Assembly: GCA_002305415.1 (NCBI GenBank)
Contig: DBQX01000117.1
Span: 1-25,476 of the forward strand
Direction: 5' to 3'
Origin: Actinomycetales bacterium UBA1383
Lineage (GTDB): Bacteria; Actinomycetota; Actinomycetes; Actinomycetales; Actinomycetaceae
Length of the DNA: 25,476 nt
The notes beneath the pieces were generated by a model. It made no database searches. It was not told the DNA's origin and worked only from the letters and a program-made list of their open reading frames with translations. This document shows positions 13,726-20,959 of this stretch, piece by piece. A program made the translations under genes and the position numbers. Numbering within the stretch: position 1 is the first letter of the stretch; each line of letters opens with the position of its first letter.

Positions 13726-15309
13726 TCAGCCCCGCGGACCGCCCGGTCCCATGCCCCCGACGTGCACGCCCGCGGTGATCGAGCCCACCGACACGCCGTC
13801 CACGAGGACCTCGTACTCCGCGCCGGTCTCGATCGCGGGGTTCGCGAACACCACGGAGGCGAACACCTTCTCGGCGGTGTAGCTCGCCACGGTCGCGCCG
13901 TCGGCCACCAGCTCGACTGTGGTGCCCGCGGCCACCGTGCCGCCGAAGGTCACCGAGGCCCAGCCCTGCGCGGAGTCCGGGACCTCGGCCATCCCCGCGC
14001 TGCCCCCGGCCACGAGCCTGCCGCCGCTGAGTTCGAAGGTGCCGTTCACGTCGATGGCCCCGTTGCCGTCGTTGGTCGGGCCATGGATCACGAGGGTCCC
14101 GCCCGACACCGTCGCGGAACCGTTGGAGTCGAAACCGTCGCCCTGGGCGTGGATGGTGATGGAGCCGCCGGAGATGTCCACCCACTGGTCGGGATTCGCC
14201 GCGAACTGGTCGCCGCCGCCCGGCCCGGCGAGCCCGGAGGAGTCCGCGCCGCCGGCGATGTTGATGCCGTCGTCGTCGGAGGTGAGGTCGAGGACTCCCC
14301 CGGAGATCGCCATGGTCGCGGCCTCGAGCGCCTCGTAGGAGGCGCTCACCGTGATGCTGCCGCCGCCGATCACCATGTCCGCGTCCGCGTGCATCCCGTC
14401 GTCGGCCACGCCGATCGTCACGGTCGCCTCGCCCACGAGGATCGCCTGCGCGTTGACGCCGTCCTCCCCGCTCGAGGAGAGGTCGAGCGTCCCGCCCAGC
14501 AGCGCGACGTACCCGACGGTCGCGTCGTCCGCGTTGTCGCTCTTCAGCGCGTGCCCGCCGGCGTCCACGGTGAGGGTGCCGCCGTTCACGACCAGGTAGT
14601 CCTTGCCGCGGATCCCGTCGTCGGCGGCCGTCACCGTGATGGTGCCGCCGTCGATCACGAGGCCGTCCTTCGCGGCGATGCCGTCGTTCGCGCTGCCCGT
14701 GACGGTCAGTGCGCCGCTGCCGGTGATGGTGAGGTCGTCCGCGGACCAGAGCGCCGCGTTGGGAGCGTCGGTGGACGTGTCGGCGTAGATGGCGGCGTCC
14801 GTGAGCGCGTTCTGGGACCCGTCGGCGAGGATGATGGCCAGCTCGTCGGCCTGGACGATCGCGATCGCCGCGGTGGTCGACGACGTGATCGTGGCGCCGT
14901 CGAGGATGAGACGCACGGTCCCGGTGCTCGCGGTGTCGACGACGACCTGCCCGTCCAGCGTGCCGGACAGCCGGTACGCGCCCGCCTCCGTGATGGTGAC
15001 CGTCCCGTCCGCGACGAGCACGCCCGCCCCGTCGGCCGAGGCGGTCGGGCCGTCGAGGGTCACGTCGACGACGTCCGCCGCGTCCCAGGTCGCGTCCACG
15101 ACGTGGGGCTGCTGCCGGGCGGCGAGGGCCTCGGCGACGGTCTGCGGGACGGACGCGGTGGCCACCTCGGCGACCGTCGCGGTGTCGGCGGTCTCCGCGG
15201 CGGCAGTCCCTGCGGCGGTGGTGGCGGCGTCGGTGGCGGTGCGCGTGCCGCACCCGGCGAGCAGGGCGGCGACGGCGACGGCGGCGAGGACGGGGCGGGC
15301 GATACGCAT
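13726..15309 (-). CDS. Cthe_2159-like beta-helix carbohydrate-binding lipoprotein
   Basis: A 527-residue lipoprotein: signal peptide MRIARPVLAAVAVAALLAGC with lipobox LAGC (lipidated Cys20), then an Ala/Thr-rich spacer. From about residue 85 the chain is built of short repeating beta-strands with GG-x-(I/L)-(T/D)-(V/L) cores and DDGI/DDGM turns (for example GGTITVTAADDGIRGKD, GGSITVSASYEALEA, GGVLDLTSDDDGIN), the pattern of right-handed parallel beta-helices of the Cthe_2159 family (a cellulose/acid-sugar-binding protein of Clostridium thermocellum). The last 90 residues look like a beta-sandwich. It starts 35 bp after the VTC-domain gene and is probably co-transcribed with it and DUF4956, a recurrent trio. 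I infer a surface polymer-binding role. The family call rests on repeat pattern and neighbourhood. Confidence 0.8.
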   Translation of the reverse strand: MRIARPVLAAVAVAALLAGCGTRTATDAATTAAGTAAAETADTATVAEVATASVPQTVAEALAARQQPHVVDATWDAADVVDVTLDGPTASADGAGVLVADGTVTITEAGAYRLSGTLDGQVVVDTASTGTVRLILDGATITSSTTAAIAIVQADELAIILADGSQNALTDAAIYADTSTDAPNAALWSADDLTITGSGALTVTGSANDGIAAKDGLVIDGGTITVTAADDGIRGKDYLVVNGGTLTVDAGGHALKSDNADDATVGYVALLGGTLDLSSSGEDGVNAQAILVGEATVTIGVADDGMHADADMVIGGGSITVSASYEALEAATMAISGGVLDLTSDDDGINIAGGADSSGLAGPGGGDQFAANPDQWVDISGGSITIHAQGDGFDSNGSATVSGGTLVIHGPTNDGNGAIDVNGTFELSGGRLVAGGSAGMAEVPDSAQGWASVTFGGTVAAGTTVELVADGATVASYTAEKVFASVVFANPAIETGAEYEVLVDGVSVGSITAGVHVGGMGPGGPRG

Positions 15310-15344
15310 GGGAGAGTCTCTTCTCTGATGGTGCGACGGGCCGG

Positions 15345-16115
15345 TCAGCCCGCCAGGGCTCGGGGGATGTCGTGGTCCAGGGTGCGGTGCCACTTCTCGG
15401 GGGGAAGGCCGGGCCGGAGTGCCGCGAGCCCGACGCCGTACTTCGAGATGCTCACCGGGCGGTGACCGGCGTGCCAGAGGCGGCGGTCGAGCGCCGTGGG
15501 CGCGCGGCCCGCCTTGGTCTCGACGATGACCATGCCCTCCCACCAGAGGATGGTGCCGTCGTCGGCGACGACGACGTCCCGGTCCACCGTGACGCGGGCG
15601 CCGTCCGTGGGCAGGAGGAGGGTGGTGCGCCGGAAGGTCGTGCGCAGGGTGGGCCACAGAGTGGCCGGGTCGATGCCCGCGATGCCCTCGCGTTCGAGGC
15701 TGGCCGCCACGAACGGCTCCTCCGCCCCGGAGAGACCGGAAAGACCGAGGCCGTTGTCGTTGCGGGTCCGGTGCTTGGCGGTGACCCCGCGGGCACGGCG
15801 GGTCTTGACCTCGAGCCAGGTCTGCCCGGAGTCGACGTACGTCCGGCGGCGGACCTTGAACCGCCGGCGGCGGCGCCGCCCCGCGAGGTGGTAGGCGGCC
15901 AGGTCGGGGGTGTCGAGGTAGAGCGAGTCGTAGGTGAACTCGCGCATTCCGTCGACCTCCAGGACGCGGGCGTCGGGCGTGAGGCCGGCGAGGAGGCCCG
16001 TGCAGCAGGCGGCCGAGAGGACGTACTTGCGGTCGACGCGGGTCTGCAGCGCGGCGACGGCGTCCAGATCGGGGAGGCTGATGGGGGCCAGGGCGGCGAG
16101 GGCGAGCGCGGTCAT
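15345..16115 (-). CDS. VTC-domain (polyphosphate polymerase-like) TTM protein
   Basis: A 256-residue protein with the catalytic tunnel fold of VTC4/triphosphate-tunnel metalloenzymes, without the eukaryotic SPX domain. Visible tunnel motifs are RVDRKYVL (26-33), YDSLYLDTPDLAAYH (62-76), basic RRRRRFKVRRR (81-91), WLEVKTRR (100-107), TAKHR (112-116), TVDRDV (176-181), VIVETKAGR (196-204) and SISKYGVGL (222-230), supplying alternating Lys/Arg and Glu residues for phosphate and metal. VTC4 makes polyphosphate from ATP, and bacterial relatives are annotated as polyphosphate polymerase domain proteins. Substrate here is unproven. ATG 16115 overlaps the DUF4956 TGA as ATGA. The frame continues upstream only in the wrong frame of DUF4956. 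DUF4956 may anchor it or carry its product. Confidence 0.88.
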   Translation of the reverse strand: MTALALAALAPISLPDLDAVAALQTRVDRKYVLSAACCTGLLAGLTPDARVLEVDGMREFTYDSLYLDTPDLAAYHLAGRRRRRRFKVRRRTYVDSGQTWLEVKTRRARGVTAKHRTRNDNGLGLSGLSGAEEPFVAASLEREGIAGIDPATLWPTLRTTFRRTTLLLPTDGARVTVDRDVVVADDGTILWWEGMVIVETKAGRAPTALDRRLWHAGHRPVSISKYGVGLAALRPGLPPEKWHRTLDHDIPRALAG

Positions 16116-16732
16116 CGCGCACCACCGTCGCTGCGGGGGCTGACGGGGCTCACAGGGCTGCCCTCGGCGGTGCGCAGGGCGTCCGCGTCGGGGGCCGCGA
16201 AGCGGACGTCCACCACCATGGTGTCGTTGACGAGGTCCACCTTGATGACCGAGACACCGTGGACGGTCGCGCCGAGCAGTCGCTCGAGGCGATGGATGAG
16301 GACCACCTCGTCGGTCTCGGCGCGGTCCAGCACCATCACCTGGTGGCGGAGCCGGGGCAGCAGCCGCGGGTGGTCGGCGACGTACATCACCAGCACGACG
16401 GCGGCCATCAGCGACACCGTCAGCCATACCGAGGTGGTGCCGAGGCCGCCGAGCAGACCGAGGGTGAGGGCCGAGAAGTAGTACGCGACCTCGCGCTGGT
16501 TCAGCTCCTCGGAGCGCAGCCGGATGATCGACAGCACGCCGAAGAGTCCGAGGCCGACGCCGGCGCCGAGCGTGGTGAGCGACGAGGCCAGCGCCGCCGA
16601 GACGGCCAGGACACCGATGTTGACGCCGAGGTAGGCGACCACCATGTCACGACGGCGGTGGCGGGGCACGAACATGCCGAAGACCAACAGGCCGATGGCG
16701 AGAGCGTCCGCCAGGAAGAGGGTGGCGTTCAT
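16112..16732 (-). CDS. DUF4956 membrane protein
   Basis: A 206-residue membrane protein of the DUF4956 family. Four hydrophobic segments lie in the first 120 residues (LFLADALAIGLLVFGMFV, VVAYLGVNIGVLAVSAALA, LGAGVGLGLFGVLSIIRLR, and the LTLGLLGG/VSLMAAVVLVMYVA pair), followed by a soluble ferredoxin-like C-terminal part. The PRHRRRD and IRLRSEELNQREVAYYF stretches are typical of the family. An ATG at 16759 would add nine residues, but the ATG at 16732 has GAGGA seven bases upstream and matches the usual short N-terminus, so I prefer it. DUF4956 genes are commonly next to VTC-domain genes, as here, overlapping by ATGA. The biochemical function is not known. Confidence 0.85.
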   Translation of the reverse strand: MNATLFLADALAIGLLVFGMFVPRHRRRDMVVAYLGVNIGVLAVSAALASSLTTLGAGVGLGLFGVLSIIRLRSEELNQREVAYYFSALTLGLLGGLGTTSVWLTVSLMAAVVLVMYVADHPRLLPRLRHQVMVLDRAETDEVVLIHRLERLLGATVHGVSVIKVDLVNDTMVVDVRFAAPDADALRTAEGSPVSPVSPRSDGGAR

Positions 16733-16822
16733 CAGGAGTTCCTCGGGGGTGAAGGACATGCTCCAAGTCAGCCAGCCCCGGCTATGAGTTCCCTGTGAGG
16801 GGTGTTTCGGCGTCCTGTGGGT

Positions 16823-18004
16823 TCACCCCACGCGGAGGAGGCGATCGTCGCCCGCGCGTACCCGGCCGCGGCCGTCGGTGTTCGAGGTCCCCACCAGCAG
16901 CGGGGCGGTGTCCCCGGCGGTGGCGACCGCGCGCAGCCGGCCGTACTCGCCCACCCAGTGGGCCACGGGTTCGCCCACGAGGGGCGCGGCGACGTCGCCG
17001 GTGGGCGACGCACCCGGGCTCGGCGTGGTCTCGGGCGGGGCCGGCAGCACCGGCACCTGCCACAAGCGCTCACCCCGCAGCCCCGCCATCCACAGCGAGC
17101 CCCGCCAGTAGGCGAGCCCGCTCGGGGAGGCGGCGGACGTGGGCCACACCAGCACCGGCGGCGTCATCCCCGCGACCTCCCCCTCCCCCTCCACGAGCGG
17201 CCAGCCGTAGTTGTTGCCTGGCTCGACGAGGTTGAGCTCGTCCCAGCTGTTCTGCCCGAACTCGCTGGCCCAGAGCCGCCCCTCGGAGTCCCAGGCGAGC
17301 CCCTGGACGTTGCGGTGGCCGAGCGACCACACGGCCGTGCCGAACGGGTTGCCCGGTGCCGGCGCGCCGTCCGGGGTGAGGCGCAGGATCTTGCCGGCCA
17401 GGGACTCGGGGTCCTGCGCGGCCCGGGTGTCCCCGGCGTCGCCGGTGGAGACGTACAGGAAGCCGTCCGGGCCGAAGCGGACCTGGCCGCCGTTGTGGAA
17501 GGTGGCCACGGGGATGCCGCCGAGCACGAGTTCCTCCGGGCCGAGGGTGTTCCCGCTGAGGGAGTGGCGGACCACGCGGTTGTCGGCGGCGGTGGAGTAG
17601 TAGAGGTAGAGCGCCGTCTCGTCGGGGCTGAGGGTGGCACCGAGGAGCCCACCCTCCCCCGAGCCCTGCTCGGGGGCGGTGGCGAGTTCGACGACGGTTC
17701 CCGCGGCGTCCACCCGCAGCACCCGCCCGGTGTCCCGTTCCGTCACGAGCGCGGAGCCGTCCGCGAAGAGGTCCAGGCCCCAGGGGGTGGTCAGGCCGGC
17801 CACCCAGTCGCTGGGGGCGAGCCGGTCCGGGACCCGGGGCGACGCCGTCGTCCCGTCCGGCGCGGCCGCGGCGGACGGGGTGGTGGCCGGCGGGGTGGTG
17901 GCCGCGGATGTACCCGGCGGGACACTCGGCGCGGTCCCGGGTCCGGCGCAGCCGGCGACGCCCAGGACACCCGCCACCGCGAGGGCGACCGCGCCACGCC
18001 TCAT
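16823..18004 (-). CDS. PQQ-type glucose/sorbosone dehydrogenase-like lipoprotein
   Basis: A 393-residue lipoprotein with signal peptide and lipobox VAGC (Cys19), then a Thr/Ala/Pro-rich linker and a six-bladed propeller of the soluble aldose-sugar dehydrogenase family (E. coli YliI-like). Family motifs: TTPWGLDLFADGSALVTERD, GEGGLLGATLSPD, FHNGGQVRFGPDGFLYVSTG, SLGHRNVQGLAWD, LWASEFGQNSWDELN and EPGNNYGWP. Known members oxidise aldoses at C1 with PQQ outside the cytoplasm; whether this one binds PQQ cannot be told from sequence, and many actinobacterial members have no known substrate. ATG 18004 overlaps the DUF6221 TGA. It lies at the tail of the carotenoid operon, though I see no metabolic reason for the link. 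Confidence 0.85.
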   Translation of the reverse strand: MRRGAVALAVAGVLGVAGCAGPGTAPSVPPGTSAATTPPATTPSAAAAPDGTTASPRVPDRLAPSDWVAGLTTPWGLDLFADGSALVTERDTGRVLRVDAAGTVVELATAPEQGSGEGGLLGATLSPDETALYLYYSTAADNRVVRHSLSGNTLGPEELVLGGIPVATFHNGGQVRFGPDGFLYVSTGDAGDTRAAQDPESLAGKILRLTPDGAPAPGNPFGTAVWSLGHRNVQGLAWDSEGRLWASEFGQNSWDELNLVEPGNNYGWPLVEGEGEVAGMTPPVLVWPTSAASPSGLAYWRGSLWMAGLRGERLWQVPVLPAPPETTPSPGASPTGDVAAPLVGEPVAHWVGEYGRLRAVATAGDTAPLLVGTSNTDGRGRVRAGDDRLLRVG

Positions 18005-18414
18005 GCCGGTATCCCCGGCGACCACTCCGGCCGGTAGTCCGGGTGGTCCGAGTACACGGCGGCGAGCGCGCGCAGGACGGCGTCGTCGCCCGCGCCCACC
18101 GCGATCCGCCAGGCCGTGCACTCCGCGAGCACCCGCGCCGGGTCCCAGCGCGCGACGTGCGCGGCGACGGCGGCGCCGTCGAGCACGCCGGTCGGATCCT
18201 CGGTGGGCGGGGTGGCCCAGCCGTCGACGCTGGGGATGTCCTGCGTCCGCGCCACCACGCGGTGGCAGTAGCGGGACCGCACGGTGAAGCGCCGCGGGGC
18301 GCCGGTGCCGACGGCGAACGCCTGCCAGTCCGGGTCCCCCGGTCGGAGGTTCGCCGCCAGGGCGGCCGCCTCGTCCTCCGCGAGGCGTGCGAGGAGGAAC
18401 TCCGTGAGCGTCAT
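18001..18414 (-). CDS. DUF6221 family protein
   Basis: A 137-residue cytosolic protein matching the actinobacterial DUF6221 family: N-terminal MTLTEFLLARLAEDEAAA, central HVARWDPARVLAECTAWRI, and C-terminal VLRALAAVYSDHPDYRPEW. These proteins occur as short stand-alone genes and have no known function. The ATG at 18414 is chosen because the family begins with this motif; longer open frame upstream belongs to another reading frame over crtEb. There are 47 bp after the crtEb stop and a 4-bp overlap with the dehydrogenase start, so it is probably on the carotenoid transcript. The Shine-Dalgarno is weak. Confidence 0.75.
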   Translation of the reverse strand: MTLTEFLLARLAEDEAAALAANLRPGDPDWQAFAVGTGAPRRFTVRSRYCHRVVARTQDIPSVDGWATPPTEDPTGVLDGAAVAAHVARWDPARVLAECTAWRIAVGAGDDAVLRALAAVYSDHPDYRPEWSPGIPA

Positions 18415-18461
18415 GCGCACATGGTACGTCGCCGGTGCGGGAACGGAACCGGCAGCGGGCG

Positions 18462-19367
18462 TCACCGCAGGATGGTTCCCCAGATGAGCAGCTGGGTGAG
18501 CAGGAACCCGACGAGGTAGTTGATCCACAGGAAGCGCCGCCACCCGCGGTTGGCCTCCTGGCAGCGCTCGTCGGTGATCCGCAGGAAGGGCCACACCATC
18601 CACACGTACGGCAGGACCAGCGCCGCGGCCAGTGCCCAGGGCCAGCCGACGGGGAGCAGCAGCACACCGGCGGCCACGTAGAGGGCGAGGGCAAACCACA
18701 CGGTGGCCCGCGCGCCGATGACGGTGGCGACGGAGGCGATGCCCCCCGCGCGATCCGCCTCCACGTCCTGCACCGCCCCGAAGGCGTGCGAGGCCATGCC
18801 CCACAGGTAGTACGCGGCCAGGGCGAGCCACACGGTGAGGCCGGGCCGCGCCCCGGCCAGCAGCACGCCGTACACCGCCGGGCTCACGAAGTGGAAGCTC
18901 GACGTCATCGAATCCAGCACGGGGCGTTCCTTGAACCGCAGCACCGGCGCGGAGTAGGCCACCACCATGAAGAGGGAGGCCGCGAGCACCGCGTTCGCGG
19001 CGGCGTCGCCCGCGGCTGCGAGGTGGGCGACGAACGGCAGGGGCAGCAGCACCGATACCCAGAGCGTGAGCCGGTGCAGCCGTCGGTCCAGCAGGATGCC
19101 CTCCACCCCGCCCTTGCGGGGGTTGCGGAGGTCGGACTCGTAGTCGAACACGTCGTTGATCCCGTACATCAGCAGGTTGTAGGGGACCAGGAAGAACAGG
19201 ATGCCGACCACGCCGGGCGCGTCGAGCGTGCCACGGGCCAACAGGTAGGCCGCGCCGAAGGGGTAGGCGGTGTTCACCCAGCTGATCGGGCGGGAGGACA
19301 TGACCAGGGCCCGCACCATCGCGGCCCAGGACTGCTCCGCCCGCGCGGCGCCCACGTGTTCGCTCAT
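18462..19367 (-). CDS. crtEb: Lycopene elongase (UbiA-type prenyltransferase), C50 carotenoid
   Basis: A 301-residue membrane prenyltransferase of the UbiA superfamily. The first Asp-rich motif is NDVFDYESD (71-79) and the second QDVEADRAGG (about 200), both on cytosolic loops. About eight hydrophobic segments are visible. In corynebacteria and micrococci CrtEb/CrtE2 adds dimethylallyl units to both ends of lycopene, giving flavuxanthin-type C50 carotenoids. That role is assigned here because the gene follows crtYe/crtYf, whose TGA overlaps its ATG as ATGA. The same ATGA pattern recurs between crtE and crtI and between crtYe and crtYf. A menaquinone or other UbiA enzyme is less likely in this context. 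Confidence 0.93.
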   Translation of the reverse strand: MSEHVGAARAEQSWAAMVRALVMSSRPISWVNTAYPFGAAYLLARGTLDAPGVVGILFFLVPYNLLMYGINDVFDYESDLRNPRKGGVEGILLDRRLHRLTLWVSVLLPLPFVAHLAAAGDAAANAVLAASLFMVVAYSAPVLRFKERPVLDSMTSSFHFVSPAVYGVLLAGARPGLTVWLALAAYYLWGMASHAFGAVQDVEADRAGGIASVATVIGARATVWFALALYVAAGVLLLPVGWPWALAAALVLPYVWMVWPFLRITDERCQEANRGWRRFLWINYLVGFLLTQLLIWGTILR

Positions 19368-19675
19368 CGTTCCTCCCGGTGGATCGCGGACCACAGCGCC
19401 GGCAGCAGCGCGAGCGCGGCGATCGTGTAGGCGAAGTCCTCGATCGGTGCCAGGCCGAGACGCAGCCCCAGGTGCGCCTCCGGGTGGTAGTCCACGAGCC
19501 CGGTCCCGATGATCACATTGTCGAACACGGCGGTGAGCACCAGCATCACCGCGGCGGCGAGGAGCACGGCGCGCGGGCGCGGCGCCGTTCCGCGTCGCCG
19601 GGCGACGGCGAGCGCCACGCCCGTCCCGACCGCGGCGAGCGCCAGGAACACGAGGTTGAGCGCCAGGTACGTCAT
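19364..19675 (-). CDS. crtYf: C50 carotenoid cyclase subunit (CrtYf-like)
   Basis: A 103-residue membrane protein with three hydrophobic segments and the cyclase motif APIEDFAYTI (about 75-84). It is one half of a heterodimeric lycopene-cyclase-type enzyme that closes the end rings of C50 carotenoids in actinobacteria. The ATG at 19675 overlaps the crtYe stop as ATGA, and its own TGA overlaps crtEb. The longer open frame upstream is crtYe in another phase. Sequence alone does not say whether epsilon (decaprenoxanthin), gamma (sarcinaxanthin) or beta rings are made. Which subunit is called Ye or Yf rests on gene order. Confidence 0.88.
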   Translation of the reverse strand: MTYLALNLVFLALAAVGTGVALAVARRRGTAPRPRAVLLAAAVMLVLTAVFDNVIIGTGLVDYHPEAHLGLRLGLAPIEDFAYTIAALALLPALWSAIHREER

Positions 19676-20019
19676 GACCGCTCCCCCGAGCGGGTGGCGG
19701 CGTGCGCCCGCGTGGCCAGCCAGGCCTCGGCCCCACGCCAGGCGACCAGCGTGTTGTAGCAGAGCAGGATGAGGAAGAAGACCTCCTCCAGCGGGAGCTC
19801 GGGCGCGAGCAGCAGCCCGGTCATCCAGGGCCCCTCCCCGCGGAAGAAGACCCCGAGCGCGATCCCGCCGAGATCCCACGCGAGGAAGAACGCCACCCCG
19901 ATCGCCACGGTGACGAGCGTGGCCCGGGCGTCCCGGAAGAGGGCGAGGCGCCAGCGGTGGTCGATCAGGCCGAGGCAGACGATCGAGACCAGCAGTGCCG
20001 TGAGGTAGGCGAGCGCCAT
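19672..20019 (-). CDS. crtYe: C50 carotenoid cyclase subunit (CrtYe-like)
   Basis: A 115-residue membrane protein with three hydrophobic segments and the conserved PLEEVFFLI motif (about 80-88), typical of the CrtYe/CrtYf/LbtBC heterodimeric cyclases; it partners the next gene. Three starts are possible: GTG 20049 (one base after the crtB stop), GTG 20028 and ATG 20019. I prefer the ATG because GGGAG precedes it at a suitable distance and the protein then starts with a membrane segment, as relatives do. If 20049 is used, ten residues are added. Confidence 0.85.
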   Translation of the reverse strand: MALAYLTALLVSIVCLGLIDHRWRLALFRDARATLVTVAIGVAFFLAWDLGGIALGVFFRGEGPWMTGLLLAPELPLEEVFFLILLCYNTLVAWRGAEAWLATRAHAATRSGERS

Positions 20020-20050
20020 CAGCGGCACTCCCGCTCCCGGTGCGGCCACC

Positions 20051-20959
20051 TCACCCGGCCGACCCCGCGAGCGCCCGCGCGGCGAGCGCCGCCTTCTCCG
20101 TGGTGGGGACCCGCACCCGGGAGGAGAACACGTCGTAGTCCACGGCCTCGATGCGGTCCAGGATGCGCGCGTAGAGCATGCGCGCGGTGTGGACGCACTT
20201 GCGGGACGCCGTCGGCAGGTGGGGCAGGCCCTCGTCGGCGTGCGCGTAGAGCTCGCGGTTGCGGGCGAACTCGAAGGCCATGAACTCGCGCCACGGCTCG
20301 TCCACGCGCCGGGCCCAGGGATCCGCCCCGAAGCGGCGCAGGTCCTCCTGCGGCAGGTACACCCGCCCCCGCTCGAGGTCCTCGCCCATGTCCCGGAGGA
20401 AGTTGGTGAGCTGGAAGGCCAGCCCGAGCGAGCGGGCCGGCTCGAACGCGGCCGGCGACGTGGGGCGCAGCACCGGCAGCATCATCTCGCCGATCACGGC
20501 CGCGGAGCCCTCCATGTAGCCACACAGGTCCTCCCACGTCTCGTAGGAGTCGCGGGTGAGGTCCATCTCCATGGCGCCGAAGAAGCGGTGGAAGCGCTCC
20601 TCGTCGATGCCGGCGGTGCGGACCCCGTGCACGATGGCGGCCATCTCCGGGCTTCCGGCCTCGCGGGGGTCCGCGAGTGCCGCGAAGAACCGCTCCTCGA
20701 AGGCGCGCAACCCGGCCGCCGTCGCCGCCACGTCGCCCTGGGTGGCGCCGGGGGCGTCGACGATGTCGTCCGCGAGGCGGGCGAGGGCGTAGACGGCGTA
20801 GACGTGCCGCCGGTCGGCCGGCGGCAGGAGCAGGGCACCCCAGTAGTAGGTGGTGCCGTGCCGGCGGGTGATGCGGGCGCAGCGGCGGTAGCCGGCGGCG
20901 ATCACCTCCGGCGAGGCCGGGTCTCCGCGGAGCGGGCTCTCGCCGGCGAACGCCGTCAC
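20051..20959 (-). CDS. crtB: Phytoene synthase
   Basis: A 302-residue squalene/phytoene synthase-family enzyme condensing two GGPP molecules head to head to phytoene, the first committed step of carotenoid synthesis. The two Asp-rich Mg2+-binding regions are LADDIVDAPG (DDIVD at 64-68) and LTNFLRDMGEDLERGRVYLP (about residue 188-207); the AYRRCA-like GYRRCARI and YAVYALARLADD blocks are also typical. GTG 20959 overlaps the crtI stop as GTGA, which supports this start. The much longer open frame upstream is crtI in a wrong phase. The gene is in a tight operon with crtI and crtYe. Confidence 0.96.
   Translation of the reverse strand: MTAFAGESPLRGDPASPEVIAAGYRRCARITRRHGTTYYWGALLLPPADRRHVYAVYALARLADDIVDAPGATQGDVAATAAGLRAFEERFFAALADPREAGSPEMAAIVHGVRTAGIDEERFHRFFGAMEMDLTRDSYETWEDLCGYMEGSAAVIGEMMLPVLRPTSPAAFEPARSLGLAFQLTNFLRDMGEDLERGRVYLPQEDLRRFGADPWARRVDEPWREFMAFEFARNRELYAHADEGLPHLPTASRKCVHTARMLYARILDRIEAVDYDVFSSRVRVPTTEKAALAARALAGSAG

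Noticed and set aside
13642..15465. Long open frames on both strands (607 and 518 codons) across the beta-helix lipoprotein
   Set aside because: They are alternate frames of the repetitive lipoprotein gene. Only the frame with signal peptide, lipobox and beta-helix pattern is credible.
16798..16829. Hairpin GGGGTG / CACCCC at the end of the sugar dehydrogenase as terminator
   Set aside because: The stem is only 6 bp, has a 20-nt loop and overlaps the stop codon.
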